From contig JANTGU010000141.1 in NCBI GenBank assembly GCA_024762735.1, positions 1 to 6,291 on the forward strand: a stretch of DNA of 6,291 nucleotides, given 5' to 3'. Position numbers and translations under genes: made by a program. Shown here in pieces: positions 1 through 6,291 of this stretch (the stretch's first letter is position 1; each line of letters begins with the position of its first letter). The stretch comes from Bacteroidales bacterium (GTDB lineage: Bacteria > Bacteroidota > Bacteroidia > Bacteroidales > F082). Below the pieces are notes generated by a model. The model was not told where the DNA came from, made no database searches, and worked only from the letters and a program-made list of their open reading frames with translations.

Positions 1-97
1 ACAAACCTGAACCTTTACATAACAGGTTTCTTTAGCATCGCTATACAAACCTGAACCTTTACATAACAGGTTTCTTTAGCATCGCTATACAAACCTG
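1..97. repeat. 44-bp tandem repeat, two exact copies plus a partial third
   Basis: Positions 1-44 and 45-88 are identical over all 44 bases. A third copy starts at 89 with ACAAACCTG and diverges after 97, where AACCTTTACATAAC is replaced by TTATGTAAAG. Each unit contains AAACCTG and its inverse CAGGTTT (3-9 and 23-29; 47-53 and 67-73), plus a small TAGC-ATC-GCTA hairpin (33-43 and 77-87). The array touches the left window edge, so the copy number is a minimum. There are no unique spacers, so this is not a CRISPR array. It lies directly downstream of gyrB and contains no convincing reading frame. I do not recognise the repeat family. Confidence 0.95.
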
Positions 98-107
98 TTA
101 TGTAAAG
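57..107. repeat. 51-bp near-perfect palindrome just after gyrB
   Basis: The 17-bp arm CTTTACATAACAGGTTT (57-73) is exactly the reverse complement of 91-107. The 17-bp spacer between them is also largely symmetric about position 82: TAGC (77-80) pairs with GCTA (84-87), leaving a 3-nt loop. Over the 24-nt arms, only pairs 74/90 and 76/88 fail. In the gyrB transcript this would form one long hairpin beginning 7 nt after the stop codon. It has no following U-tract, so it is not a textbook intrinsic terminator. It could act as an mRNA 3' stabiliser, an atypical terminator, a DNA cruciform or part of a dispersed palindromic element. Confidence 0.9.
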
Positions 108-114
108 TCTCGCG

Positions 115-2079
115 TTACGCGTCAATATTAGCGTAATGCGCATTAGCCTCGATAAACTCGCGGCGCGGTGCCACGTCGCCACCCATCAACATGGAAAATA
201 CGTGGTCAGCTTCAGTACCGTTTTCGATGGTTACCTGACGTAAGGTACGTCGCTCCGGATCCATGGTCGTTGACCAAAGCTGCTCGGCATTCATCTCACC
301 AAGCCCTTTATAGCGCTGAATGTGCAATCCTTTTTCAGAGCCGTCGGGTGAAAGCTCTTTGGTAATCTTTTCACGTTCTTCTTCCGACCAGCAATACTGT
401 TGCGTTTTACCCTTTTTAATAAGGTAGAGTGGGGGCGTGGCAATATAAACATACCCCAACTCGATAAGGTCGCGCATGTAGCGGAAGAAGAAGGTAAGAA
501 TAAGTGTGGCAATGTGGCTTCCATCCACGTCGGCATCCGTCATGATAATGATTTTGTGATAACGCAGCTTGTCGAGGTTCAGTGCTTTGCTGTCTTCTTC
601 GGTGCCAATGGTTACGCCAAGGGCTGTATAGATATTCCGAATTTCTTCGCTTTCAAAAGCCCGGTGTGGTAAGGCTTTTTCAACATTAAGGATTTTACCT
701 CTCAAGGGTAAAATGGCCTGGAAATTCCGGTCGCGGCCCTGTTTGGCCGTTCCGCCGGCAGAGTCACCCTCCACCAGGTAAAGTTCCGAAACCACAGGGT
801 CTCTGTTGGAACAGTCGGATAGTTTACCGGGAAGTCCCGATCCCGATAGGACATTTTTCCGTTGTACCAGCTCACGTGCCTTGCGGGCGGCATGGCGGGC
901 AGTGGCTGCCAGAATAACTTTTTGAACAATGGTTTTAGCCTCTTTAGGATTCTCTTCCAAATAATTATTCAGCGCCTCGCTAATCATCTGATCAACGACA
1001 CCCATAATCTCTGAATTCCCTAACTTGGTTTTCGTCTGACCCTCAAATTGGGGCTCGGCAACCTTTACTGAAATAATGGCAGTTAGTCCTTCCCGGAAGT
1101 CATCACCACTAATATCAAATTTAAGCTTTGCCAGCATCCCTGATTTATCGGCATAACTTTTCAACGTACGTGTCAACCCTCTTCTGAATCCCGAAAGGTG
1201 GGTACCACCCTCGTGAGTGTTGATGTTGTTCACGTAAGAGTGCAGGTTCTCCGAAAAGGAGGTGTTGTACTGCATGGCAATTTCAATGGGGACACCATTT
1301 TTCTCGCCTTCCATGCTAATGGCTTCGGGAATGAGCTTTTCACGGTTTACATCAAGGTAATCGATAAAGTCAACAAGCCCCTTCTCCGAATGGAAAACAT
1401 CCGATTTAAAGCTACCGTCTTCCTCTTTAACCCGTTCATCAGTGAGAGAGAGCGTAATTTTTTTGTTTAGAAACGAAAGCTCGCGCAAACGGGTAGCCAA
1501 TGTGTCGTAATCGTAAGTGGTGGTAAGGAAAATAGTGTCGTCAGGAATAAAATGGACGCATGTACCCGTTTTATCTGCAGGGCCTATCTCTTTAACAGGA
1601 TAGAGCGGTTTGCCCTTTTCATACTCTTGCATATAGGTGATTCCCTGACGAAAAACTTTAACGGTAAGATGGTTGGCCAATGCATTAACGCAACTAACCC
1701 CCACACCATGAAGTCCGCCGGAAACTTTGTAAGATCCTTTGTCGAACTTACCACCGGCATGTAATACTGTCATTACAACCTCCAGTGCCGAGCGCCCCTC
1801 TTTTTCGTGTATGTCAACCGGGATGCCTCGTCCATTGTCGGTAACCGAAATGGAGTTATCCTCGTGAATCGTTACATGGATGGTGTCGCAATGCCCTGCC
1901 AGGGCTTCGTCAATCGAGTTGTCAACAACTTCGTAAACAAGATGGTGCAATCCTCTCACGTTAACATCTCCAATGTACATGGCCGGACGTTTCCGCACTG
2001 CTTCAAGGCCTTCTAACACCTGAATATTATCCGCCGTGTATTCTTGTTTAACGTTCTTTTTAATCTCTTCTGAACTCAT
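115..2079 (-). CDS. gyrB: DNA gyrase subunit B (complete)
   Basis: This is the ATPase subunit of type IIA topoisomerase, which with GyrA introduces negative supercoils into DNA. The N-terminal GHKL ATPase domain shows EVVDNSIDEALAG with catalytic Glu50 and Mg-binding Asn54, DNGRGIP at 81-87, and the ATP-lid motif GGLHGVGVS at 121-129. The transducer lysine is in QTK at 348-350. The TOPRIM domain carries EGDSA at 437-441 (Glu437) and DADVDG at 515-520 (Asp515 and Asp517, metal ligands). The C-terminal part has QRYKGLGEMN (588-597) and the GyrB-type ending APRREFIEANA, which argues for GyrB over ParE. At 654 residues it lacks the roughly 165-residue insert of the E. coli protein, as is usual in this phylum. 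The start is supported by AAGGAAG 8 nt upstream; the stop is TAA. One notable difference is Met150, which aligns by eye with E. coli Arg136, an aminocoumarin-contact residue. Confidence 0.99.
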   Translation of the reverse strand: MSSEEIKKNVKQEYTADNIQVLEGLEAVRKRPAMYIGDVNVRGLHHLVYEVVDNSIDEALAGHCDTIHVTIHEDNSISVTDNGRGIPVDIHEKEGRSALEVVMTVLHAGGKFDKGSYKVSGGLHGVGVSCVNALANHLTVKVFRQGITYMQEYEKGKPLYPVKEIGPADKTGTCVHFIPDDTIFLTTTYDYDTLATRLRELSFLNKKITLSLTDERVKEEDGSFKSDVFHSEKGLVDFIDYLDVNREKLIPEAISMEGEKNGVPIEIAMQYNTSFSENLHSYVNNINTHEGGTHLSGFRRGLTRTLKSYADKSGMLAKLKFDISGDDFREGLTAIISVKVAEPQFEGQTKTKLGNSEIMGVVDQMISEALNNYLEENPKEAKTIVQKVILAATARHAARKARELVQRKNVLSGSGLPGKLSDCSNRDPVVSELYLVEGDSAGGTAKQGRDRNFQAILPLRGKILNVEKALPHRAFESEEIRNIYTALGVTIGTEEDSKALNLDKLRYHKIIIMTDADVDGSHIATLILTFFFRYMRDLIELGYVYIATPPLYLIKKGKTQQYCWSEEEREKITKELSPDGSEKGLHIQRYKGLGEMNAEQLWSTTMDPERRTLRQVTIENGTEADHVFSMLMGGDVAPRREFIEANAHYANIDA

Positions 2080-2087
2080 AGCAAAAT

Positions 2088-2094
2088 CTTCCTT
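2088..2094 (-). promoter_or_regulatory. gyrB ribosome binding site
   Basis: AAGGAAG on the minus strand lies 8 nt before the ATG at 2079, within an A-rich leader. This supports the annotated gyrB start. The octamer AAGATTTT occurs on both sides of it (2083-2090 and 2103-2110); I know of no function for that duplication. Confidence 0.7.
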
Positions 2095-2117
2095 TTTCTT
2101 TTAAAATCTTTAACGTG

Positions 2118-2125
2118 CAAAGATA
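2118..2125 (-). promoter_or_regulatory. Probable gyrB promoter, Bacteroidota -7 element
   Basis: TATCTTTG on the minus strand matches the TAnnTTTG -7 consensus used by the Bacteroidota primary sigma factor exactly, and is followed by CACG. A start site about 5-7 nt downstream would give a leader of roughly 30-35 nt before the gyrB ATG. No clear TTTG -33 box is present at the expected distance (about 2144-2150), so the upstream half is weak. The position between two genes in the same direction suggests that gyrB is transcribed at least partly on its own. Confidence 0.65.
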
Positions 2126-2179
2126 CAAAAAGTAACGGTTCGTTTGACGTATCGGGCGATTGTGAGCAGTGAAGTTATC

Positions 2180-2210
2180 AACAGATAGAAATACTGTAAA
2201 GATATCTGTT
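2180..2210. repeat. 8-bp inverted repeat between the barrel gene and gyrB
   Basis: AACAGATA (2180-2187) and TATCTGTT (2203-2210) are perfect inverse complements separated by 15 nt, located 16 nt past the stop of the upstream barrel gene. In its transcript this would be an AT-rich hairpin with only two G-C pairs and no U-run after it, so termination would be weak at best. It also lies about 55-85 bp upstream of the gyrB -7 element, where a regulator site would be possible. Function unknown. Confidence 0.5.
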
Positions 2211-2225
2211 TATCAGCTCATAAGG

Positions 2226-3983
2226 TCAAAATTTGTAACTGATTCCCAGCATGATTTCCAAGCCGTAATTGGGATGACCATAAAAATAGTCGTAACGATT
2301 GTTCAACAGGTTGGTTGCTTTGATAAATCCTGAAAAATGATCATCGTATTGATACTCCAGCCCCAGGTTTAAATCAAAAAACTCCGGTAGCTCACCCGGT
2401 GTAAAGCCGCTGGTGCCCACTCCTGAATAATACCATCGCTTGCCCATGTAAACTAATTCAACCCATGGCTTAAATTTTTGAGCCACCAGATAGGAGCCTC
2501 CTACCTTCATCTCCGAAAGAAGTTTTCCATAGGCATGATCCATGGTTTGAAGCGAGTAGGTGTTGTTGATGTAAGAGGCGTAGAGGTTTAGTTTGTCAGC
2601 ATATTGGTAGCTAATTTGTGCTTCAACGGTGAAAACGCTCCCCGTGTCGCATACCGCATATAGTTCGTTGGGCATGGTGGGAGCCGTGGTTACTATCGGG
2701 GCGGGAATATTGGTAAAGAAATATTCGTTTTCAAATTTACGCCACGATGTTTTTAAGTTAAACCCAACCTGTTTGCTGATATTTCCTTTTAAACCACCAT
2801 AAACTCCAATCTTGTTGTTGAGCCATCTGTCTGGCACAATCATCGAAACAAATGGGTTTTCCTCCGACAGTTTCCGGTAGCTGTTTTTTTGCAATCCCCC
2901 ATTGATGCCGGTATAAAGTTGCAGGTAGCCGGGAAACAGGTTCACGTTGATTTCTACATCGGGATAGACTTTAAATTTTGAAACCGAATCAGCCTTTAAA
3001 AAGGCCAGGTTAACCCCTGCTTTAAACCTGAAAATGCCGTAACTGGCCTTATAATAGGGTGTGGTATTTACGTAGATGTCAGAGGTGTGGATGATGGTGT
3101 CCCGGTTGTTAAAGTAGGATGCGCCTCCTTCAAATCCCAGGTATTGGTATTCCAAAATTTCAGTAACAGCATACGATTTGTGAAAATTGAAATCAACTGC
3201 TGTGGAAAGTTCCGTAGTTTGGTACTTGTTGAAATAGTAGTAGCTATGCAATCCGATTTTGTGATGGAGCTTATCGTTGTTTTTGTAATGACTGGCAAAA
3301 GAAGCATCGAAAAAGGCCAGGTTGTAGGCCTGTTTAAAACTACGGGTTGAGTCGTCGATGTTGGGAAAATCATCGGTAGCATAGTAATATCGGTTGGTGT
3401 TGTATCGGTAACCGCCTCCAAGTGTTAAGGTTTGGTATCGGAAAAATTTGTCAAAGTCAACTTCTGCCAGCGACGTGGATGACGGGGCAGGGGAGTAGCC
3501 TTTAATTTTGCCATACGTGGAGAGGTGTTTGAGATGCGCGTCAAAGCGAAATTTCCCTTTGTGTGTCTGGGTATGAAAAAACTCTGCATAGGGAGTAAGC
3601 CTGGAGCCGAATCCTGCTTTTACCATGTTGTTATAGAGGTCGCCCGCCTTGCCTGCTCGCAGCGAGGCAGCTTTGATAGGCTTGAAAGTAACAGGCGTGT
3701 AAAAGTACTTGTTGATGGGTTTGAAGTCGAAATCTTTGTTCACAACAGGCATTTCAGGCACTTCGGGCATCAAATTTATTTTATAACTTTGGTTTATCGA
3801 CGGGTCTACCGAGCCTACAATTACCACCTGCTCGTTGTGTTTGCCCGATGGGTTGTTTTGTGCCACACTGTTGCTTGTTAGGGTGGTAACAAATAATAAT
3901 GCTAATAATATTGTATAAGACGGATGCAGCATGGATTTATCCATTAACAGGGTGATTAATTTGATTTTATTTTGACTATTCAT
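2226..3983 (-). CDS. Plugless TonB-receptor-like outer-membrane beta-barrel protein
   Basis: This is a predicted outer-membrane protein of 585 residues. An N-terminal signal sequence (hydrophobic core about 23-36) is followed by a likely signal peptidase I site SVA|Q after residue 41; the n-region is unusually long. Residues 42-115 are a short periplasmic stretch with EQVVIVGS (51-58), which resembles a TonB box, and the Pro-rich LMPEVPEMPVV. From about 117 to 585 the chain has alternating, aromatic-rich strands typical of an outer-membrane barrel. It ends in a segment like a TonB-dependent receptor (FSGFIKATNLLNNRYDYFYG at 550-569) and a final Phe. There is no space for the usual plug of about 150 residues before the first strand. 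I recognise this as a conserved Bacteroidota family, usually labelled TonB-dependent receptor, but its substrate is unknown. The start at 3983 is chosen over an in-frame ATG at 4028 because AAAGGAGG lies 6 nt upstream. The start overlaps the upstream TPR stop by 8 nt; the stop is TGA. Confidence 0.85.
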   Translation of the reverse strand: MNSQNKIKLITLLMDKSMLHPSYTILLALLFVTTLTSNSVAQNNPSGKHNEQVVIVGSVDPSINQSYKINLMPEVPEMPVVNKDFDFKPINKYFYTPVTFKPIKAASLRAGKAGDLYNNMVKAGFGSRLTPYAEFFHTQTHKGKFRFDAHLKHLSTYGKIKGYSPAPSSTSLAEVDFDKFFRYQTLTLGGGYRYNTNRYYYATDDFPNIDDSTRSFKQAYNLAFFDASFASHYKNNDKLHHKIGLHSYYYFNKYQTTELSTAVDFNFHKSYAVTEILEYQYLGFEGGASYFNNRDTIIHTSDIYVNTTPYYKASYGIFRFKAGVNLAFLKADSVSKFKVYPDVEINVNLFPGYLQLYTGINGGLQKNSYRKLSEENPFVSMIVPDRWLNNKIGVYGGLKGNISKQVGFNLKTSWRKFENEYFFTNIPAPIVTTAPTMPNELYAVCDTGSVFTVEAQISYQYADKLNLYASYINNTYSLQTMDHAYGKLLSEMKVGGSYLVAQKFKPWVELVYMGKRWYYSGVGTSGFTPGELPEFFDLNLGLEYQYDDHFSGFIKATNLLNNRYDYFYGHPNYGLEIMLGISYKF

Positions 3984-6291
3984 TTTCGCCCTCCTTTCTT
4001 TCGTTGTTTGCAGGTTTGGCATCTTCAATTTTCTTAAGTTTTTCGCGTGCTACCTTTTTCAGGTCTTCGCCCGAGTAGTTATCGATAATGCTTTTTAGCG
4101 TTTGTTCTGCCTGGAAGCTGTTGTCGCGCTTGAGGTAAATATCCGACAACAAAATAAACCCTTTGGCAATCCAGTATTCAAAATCGGAATATTGGTCGGA
4201 AAGCCGGTAAATGAGCTCCTCGGCTTTTTTGTCATTGTTGTTGTTGAAGGCGATGAATGCCTGATAATACTTGGCTTCAGCTCCCCATTCGCCCGATGTA
4301 AGCTTGTCGGTAATGGCAAACTCGCGGTTGGCTTCATCATAATTGCCTGCGCTGTAAGCTGTTTTGGCGATAATATAATGCGCAAAAACAATCTGGTCCT
4401 TCGACACCTTATCTGTTTTTAACAAGTCATGGGCAGCATCGGAAGCAACACGGGTCTTTCCGGCGTAGAAAGCGCTGCGCATCATGCCGTCTAACGATTC
4501 AAGACGAATGGATTTTGTTTCCGCCCTCTCGGAAAGCTGGGTGTAGTAGGTAAGTGATTTCTCAAAATCTTTGTTGTCAAAAGATATCCGAGCCGATACC
4601 AAAAGGGCTTTTATCGTGTATTCATTGTCGGGAAACTGCAGGATTTTTTCATAATAGGTAAGCGCCATTTTTCTATCCTTTTGCCTTTCAAAGCAGTCGG
4701 CCATGTAGTAATACGATTTTAGTACGAATCCCCCTTTGGGAAACTTGTTAACGTATTTGCTTAGTGCCTCGATGGCTTTCGTGCATTGCCCGTTGATGTA
4801 ATAATTTTCACCCATGGTAAAGGTGAGCGAATCCTGTTCCGAGGTGGAGACTTGAACAAAATCAAGTCCTTTGGCGTACTTGAAGTATTCTTCAACATGG
4901 CCGGTTTCGGTATAAATATTTTTCAACGAGTTTAGGGCTTCCGTGGCTTCCGAGGAGGCAGGATACCTGTCAACCACCTGTTTAAACACCTTAATAGCCT
5001 GATCGTACTGGTTGTTGTTGTAATAGAGGAGTCCCATTTTGGTTAATGCCTTGATGGCATAGGCACTTTTTGGACGCTCTTTGACAATCTTATCGAAACT
5101 GGTGATGGCGTGGCGTTGGTCGTGTAACACAAGATAGGTAGAGGCTATTTCGTACAGTACATCAGCGTAAAGCGGCGATTGCCTGTAGCGGCGTACAAAA
5201 TCGTTTAACGTGGCTATTTTTTTGTTGAAATCTCCTTGTGATCCATAACAGGAAGCTGCCTGGTAAAGTGCGTAATCGGCGTCTTGCTCGTTAGCCGAAG
5301 CAACCTGATTGTATAGGCTGAGCGCCAGCTGGTAATCTTTTTGAATGTAATAAGTGTCGGCAAGCCTCAGCCTGGCATCGGTTTTTAACCTGTCAGAAGC
5401 ATGACTGCTTTGGATAAATCGTTTGAAATAATTGGTGGCCGTTTGATACATTTTTTGGTTAAAGTTACAATAGCCCAAACTGTACAAGGCAGTAGTGTAA
5501 AGGTCGCTTTTAACGGCACTTTTTTGCTTCAGAAACAGACTGTAATATTTTGCTGCCTTAGCAAACTGGTGAAGCTGGTAATAGGCATCACCTTGCCAGA
5601 ATAGCGTTTGGGCATAAAGGTTTTTGTCAGAAGGATATTTGGCGGCTTTTTCAAAAAAGCGAATGGCACCGTTAAAATCAGATCGCCTAAACAGCTCAAC
5701 CCCTTTGGAATAGGCCAGGTTTTGATATACGCTTTGTAATCGTTTGTTGGGTTTCCCCGATTTGTCGATCGACTCCAGCGCTGCCTGATAATTTTTAGAG
5801 GTCAGAAACAGCTGTGTCAGCAGGTCGTAGGCTTCGTTTAAACGAGGGGATGATGGGTTTTCGCTGATGTAACTTTCCAGGATTTTAATTTCATCATTAT
5901 AAGGGTCGCCACCGGTTTGGATGGTGGCTTTCACATAATTAAACAGGGCATCTGTTTTGATTTCCTCCACGCCACTCATTTGTGATGCTTTTAAAAATGC
6001 ATCTCTGGCAAACTTATTCTGCGAAGTGTTAAGATAGCAGAATCCAAGGTAGTACCAGGCACTTTGTGCAATTTCAGTCCTCACTTTAGTGGCTTTCTGA
6101 AAATTGGCAATGGCTGCATTAAATTCATCGGCTTTGTACTTTACCACCCCGATTTTATAGTTTTCTTCAGGGCCAATCGAGCGCGTGCTTCGCTCATAAA
6201 CAAGAAAATAGTCGTGGGCTTTATCGTAATTTTTGAGCTCGTAGTATGAGTTGGCCATCAGTCTTGCTATTTCGCCTTTCGATTTTGAAGG
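3976..6291 (-). CDS. Long tetratricopeptide-repeat (TPR) protein, 5' end beyond the window
   Basis: The frame is open to the right edge: 771 residues are visible and the true start lies outside. The first in-frame ATG, at 6258, falls inside a TPR helix and is preceded by open sequence (PSKSKGEIARL), so it is not the start. About 15 TPR-like helix pairs of 30-36 residues run through nearly the whole chain. Clear examples are about 6-35, 225-257, 264-297, 302-333, 373-406, 411-443, 489-518, 526-555 and 637-663, counting from the edge, with typical G/A-Y and A positions such as ALTKMGLLYYNNNQYDQAIK. The segment around 460-520 (YFKYAKGLDFVQV, then SEQDSLTF) resembles a family of roughly 1000-residue TPR proteins that I recall from Bacteroidota. 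TPR superhelices are protein-binding scaffolds. Pairing with an outer-membrane barrel suggests a periplasmic or envelope role, but the signal sequence is not visible. The C-terminus is a charged tail (KKIEDAKPANNERKEGENE). The stop is TAG. Confidence 0.9.
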   Translation of the reverse strand, partial: PSKSKGEIARLMANSYYELKNYDKAHDYFLVYERSTRSIGPEENYKIGVVKYKADEFNAAIANFQKATKVRTEIAQSAWYYLGFCYLNTSQNKFARDAFLKASQMSGVEEIKTDALFNYVKATIQTGGDPYNDEIKILESYISENPSSPRLNEAYDLLTQLFLTSKNYQAALESIDKSGKPNKRLQSVYQNLAYSKGVELFRRSDFNGAIRFFEKAAKYPSDKNLYAQTLFWQGDAYYQLHQFAKAAKYYSLFLKQKSAVKSDLYTTALYSLGYCNFNQKMYQTATNYFKRFIQSSHASDRLKTDARLRLADTYYIQKDYQLALSLYNQVASANEQDADYALYQAASCYGSQGDFNKKIATLNDFVRRYRQSPLYADVLYEIASTYLVLHDQRHAITSFDKIVKERPKSAYAIKALTKMGLLYYNNNQYDQAIKVFKQVVDRYPASSEATEALNSLKNIYTETGHVEEYFKYAKGLDFVQVSTSEQDSLTFTMGENYYINGQCTKAIEALSKYVNKFPKGGFVLKSYYYMADCFERQKDRKMALTYYEKILQFPDNEYTIKALLVSARISFDNKDFEKSLTYYTQLSERAETKSIRLESLDGMMRSAFYAGKTRVASDAAHDLLKTDKVSKDQIVFAHYIIAKTAYSAGNYDEANREFAITDKLTSGEWGAEAKYYQAFIAFNNNNDKKAEELIYRLSDQYSDFEYWIAKGFILLSDIYLKRDNSFQAEQTLKSIIDNYSGEDLKKVAREKLKKIEDAKPANNERKEGENE
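3990..3997 (-). promoter_or_regulatory. Strong Shine-Dalgarno of the barrel gene, inside the TPR coding sequence
   Basis: AAAGGAGG on the minus strand lies 6 nt before the ATG at 3983. It is embedded in the codons for RKEGE at the end of the TPR gene. Such a strong site is notable in a phylum where many genes lack one. With the ATGAATAG start/stop overlap, it indicates that ribosomes finishing the TPR protein can reinitiate on the barrel gene. It is the main reason for placing the barrel start here. Confidence 0.85.

Noticed and set aside
1..107. CRISPR array
   Set aside because: The 44-bp units are directly adjacent with no unique spacers, and no cas gene is present.
57..107. Canonical Rho-independent terminator of gyrB
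   Set aside because: The stem is long and not GC-rich, and no T-run follows on the minus strand. It is kept as a palindrome of unknown function.
2134..2144. Small palindrome AACG-GTT-CGTT upstream of the gyrB -7 element
   Set aside because: Four-base arms are expected by chance at this frequency; there is no further support for an operator.
2175..2183. DnaA box near-match TTATCAACA and a possible origin near gyrB
   Set aside because: It is a single site with a mismatch from TTATCCACA, with no cluster of boxes, no unwinding element and no dnaA or dnaN nearby.
3068..3421. Minus-strand frame of 117 codons, and similar ones at 291-536, 702-929 and 4095-4391
   Set aside because: These are alternative frames inside clear genes, with Thr/Pro/Ser-rich low-complexity translations typical of out-of-frame reading.
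3525..3881. Plus-strand open frame of 118 codons
   Set aside because: It lies antisense to the barrel gene and its translation is Val/Phe/Arg-rich with no recognisable domain. The same judgement applies to the plus-strand frames at 168-365, 400-672, 1198-1470, 1552-1764, 1807-2016, 3087-3350, 4102-4422, 5401-5604 and 6064-6249.
3984..4028. Upstream in-frame ATG that would lengthen the barrel protein by 15 residues (MKMPNLQTTKERRAK...)
   Set aside because: It would overlap the TPR gene by 53 nt and add a charged stretch before the signal peptide. The ATG at 3983 has an AAAGGAGG site at ideal spacing.
6256..6258. ATG at 6258 as the start of the TPR protein
   Set aside because: The frame stays open to the window edge and the upstream residues continue a TPR helix (GEIARLMANSYYELKNYDKA). 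There is no signal sequence or clear ribosome binding site, so the gene is cut by the edge.

Overview
The window looks like chromosomal DNA of a Bacteroidota species. The order is not certain, but the protein flavour suggests a Bacteroidales/Marinilabiliales-type organism. The evidence is a 654-residue GyrB of the short Bacteroidota type, a TATCTTTG promoter element that fits the Bacteroidota -7 consensus (TAnnTTTG), and a long TPR protein followed by a TonB-receptor-like outer-membrane barrel of a kind I recognise from this phylum. All genes lie on the minus strand, so transcription runs from right to left. Every sizeable plus-strand frame is a shadow of a minus-strand gene.

Layout from right to left: (1) 6291-3976, the 3' part of a gene for a very long tetratricopeptide-repeat (TPR) protein; its 5' end lies outside the window. 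(2) 3983-2226, a 585-residue outer-membrane beta-barrel protein with a signal peptide and a C-terminal phenylalanine. It ends like a TonB-dependent receptor but has no room for a plug domain. Its start codon overlaps the TPR stop by 8 nt (ATGAATAG), and its strong Shine-Dalgarno sequence lies inside the last TPR codons, so the two are almost certainly translationally coupled. (3) 2225-2080, a 146-bp intergenic region with an AT-rich 8-bp inverted repeat, a TATCTTTG promoter element and the gyrB ribosome binding site. (4) 2079-115, complete gyrB. (5) 114-1, a non-coding tail made of two identical 44-bp tandem repeats and a third, diverged partial copy. The third copy turns the gyrB-proximal end into a 51-bp near-perfect palindrome. 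The array reaches the window edge and may continue.

The TPR protein and the barrel probably act together in the cell envelope, as a periplasmic scaffold beside an outer-membrane pore or receptor. gyrB is a housekeeping gene with its own promoter, though read-through from the upstream pair is possible. The two points most worth a second look are the palindromic 44-bp repeat array next to gyrB and the coupled TPR/plugless-barrel pair. Neither is shown by the sequence alone to be a new system.
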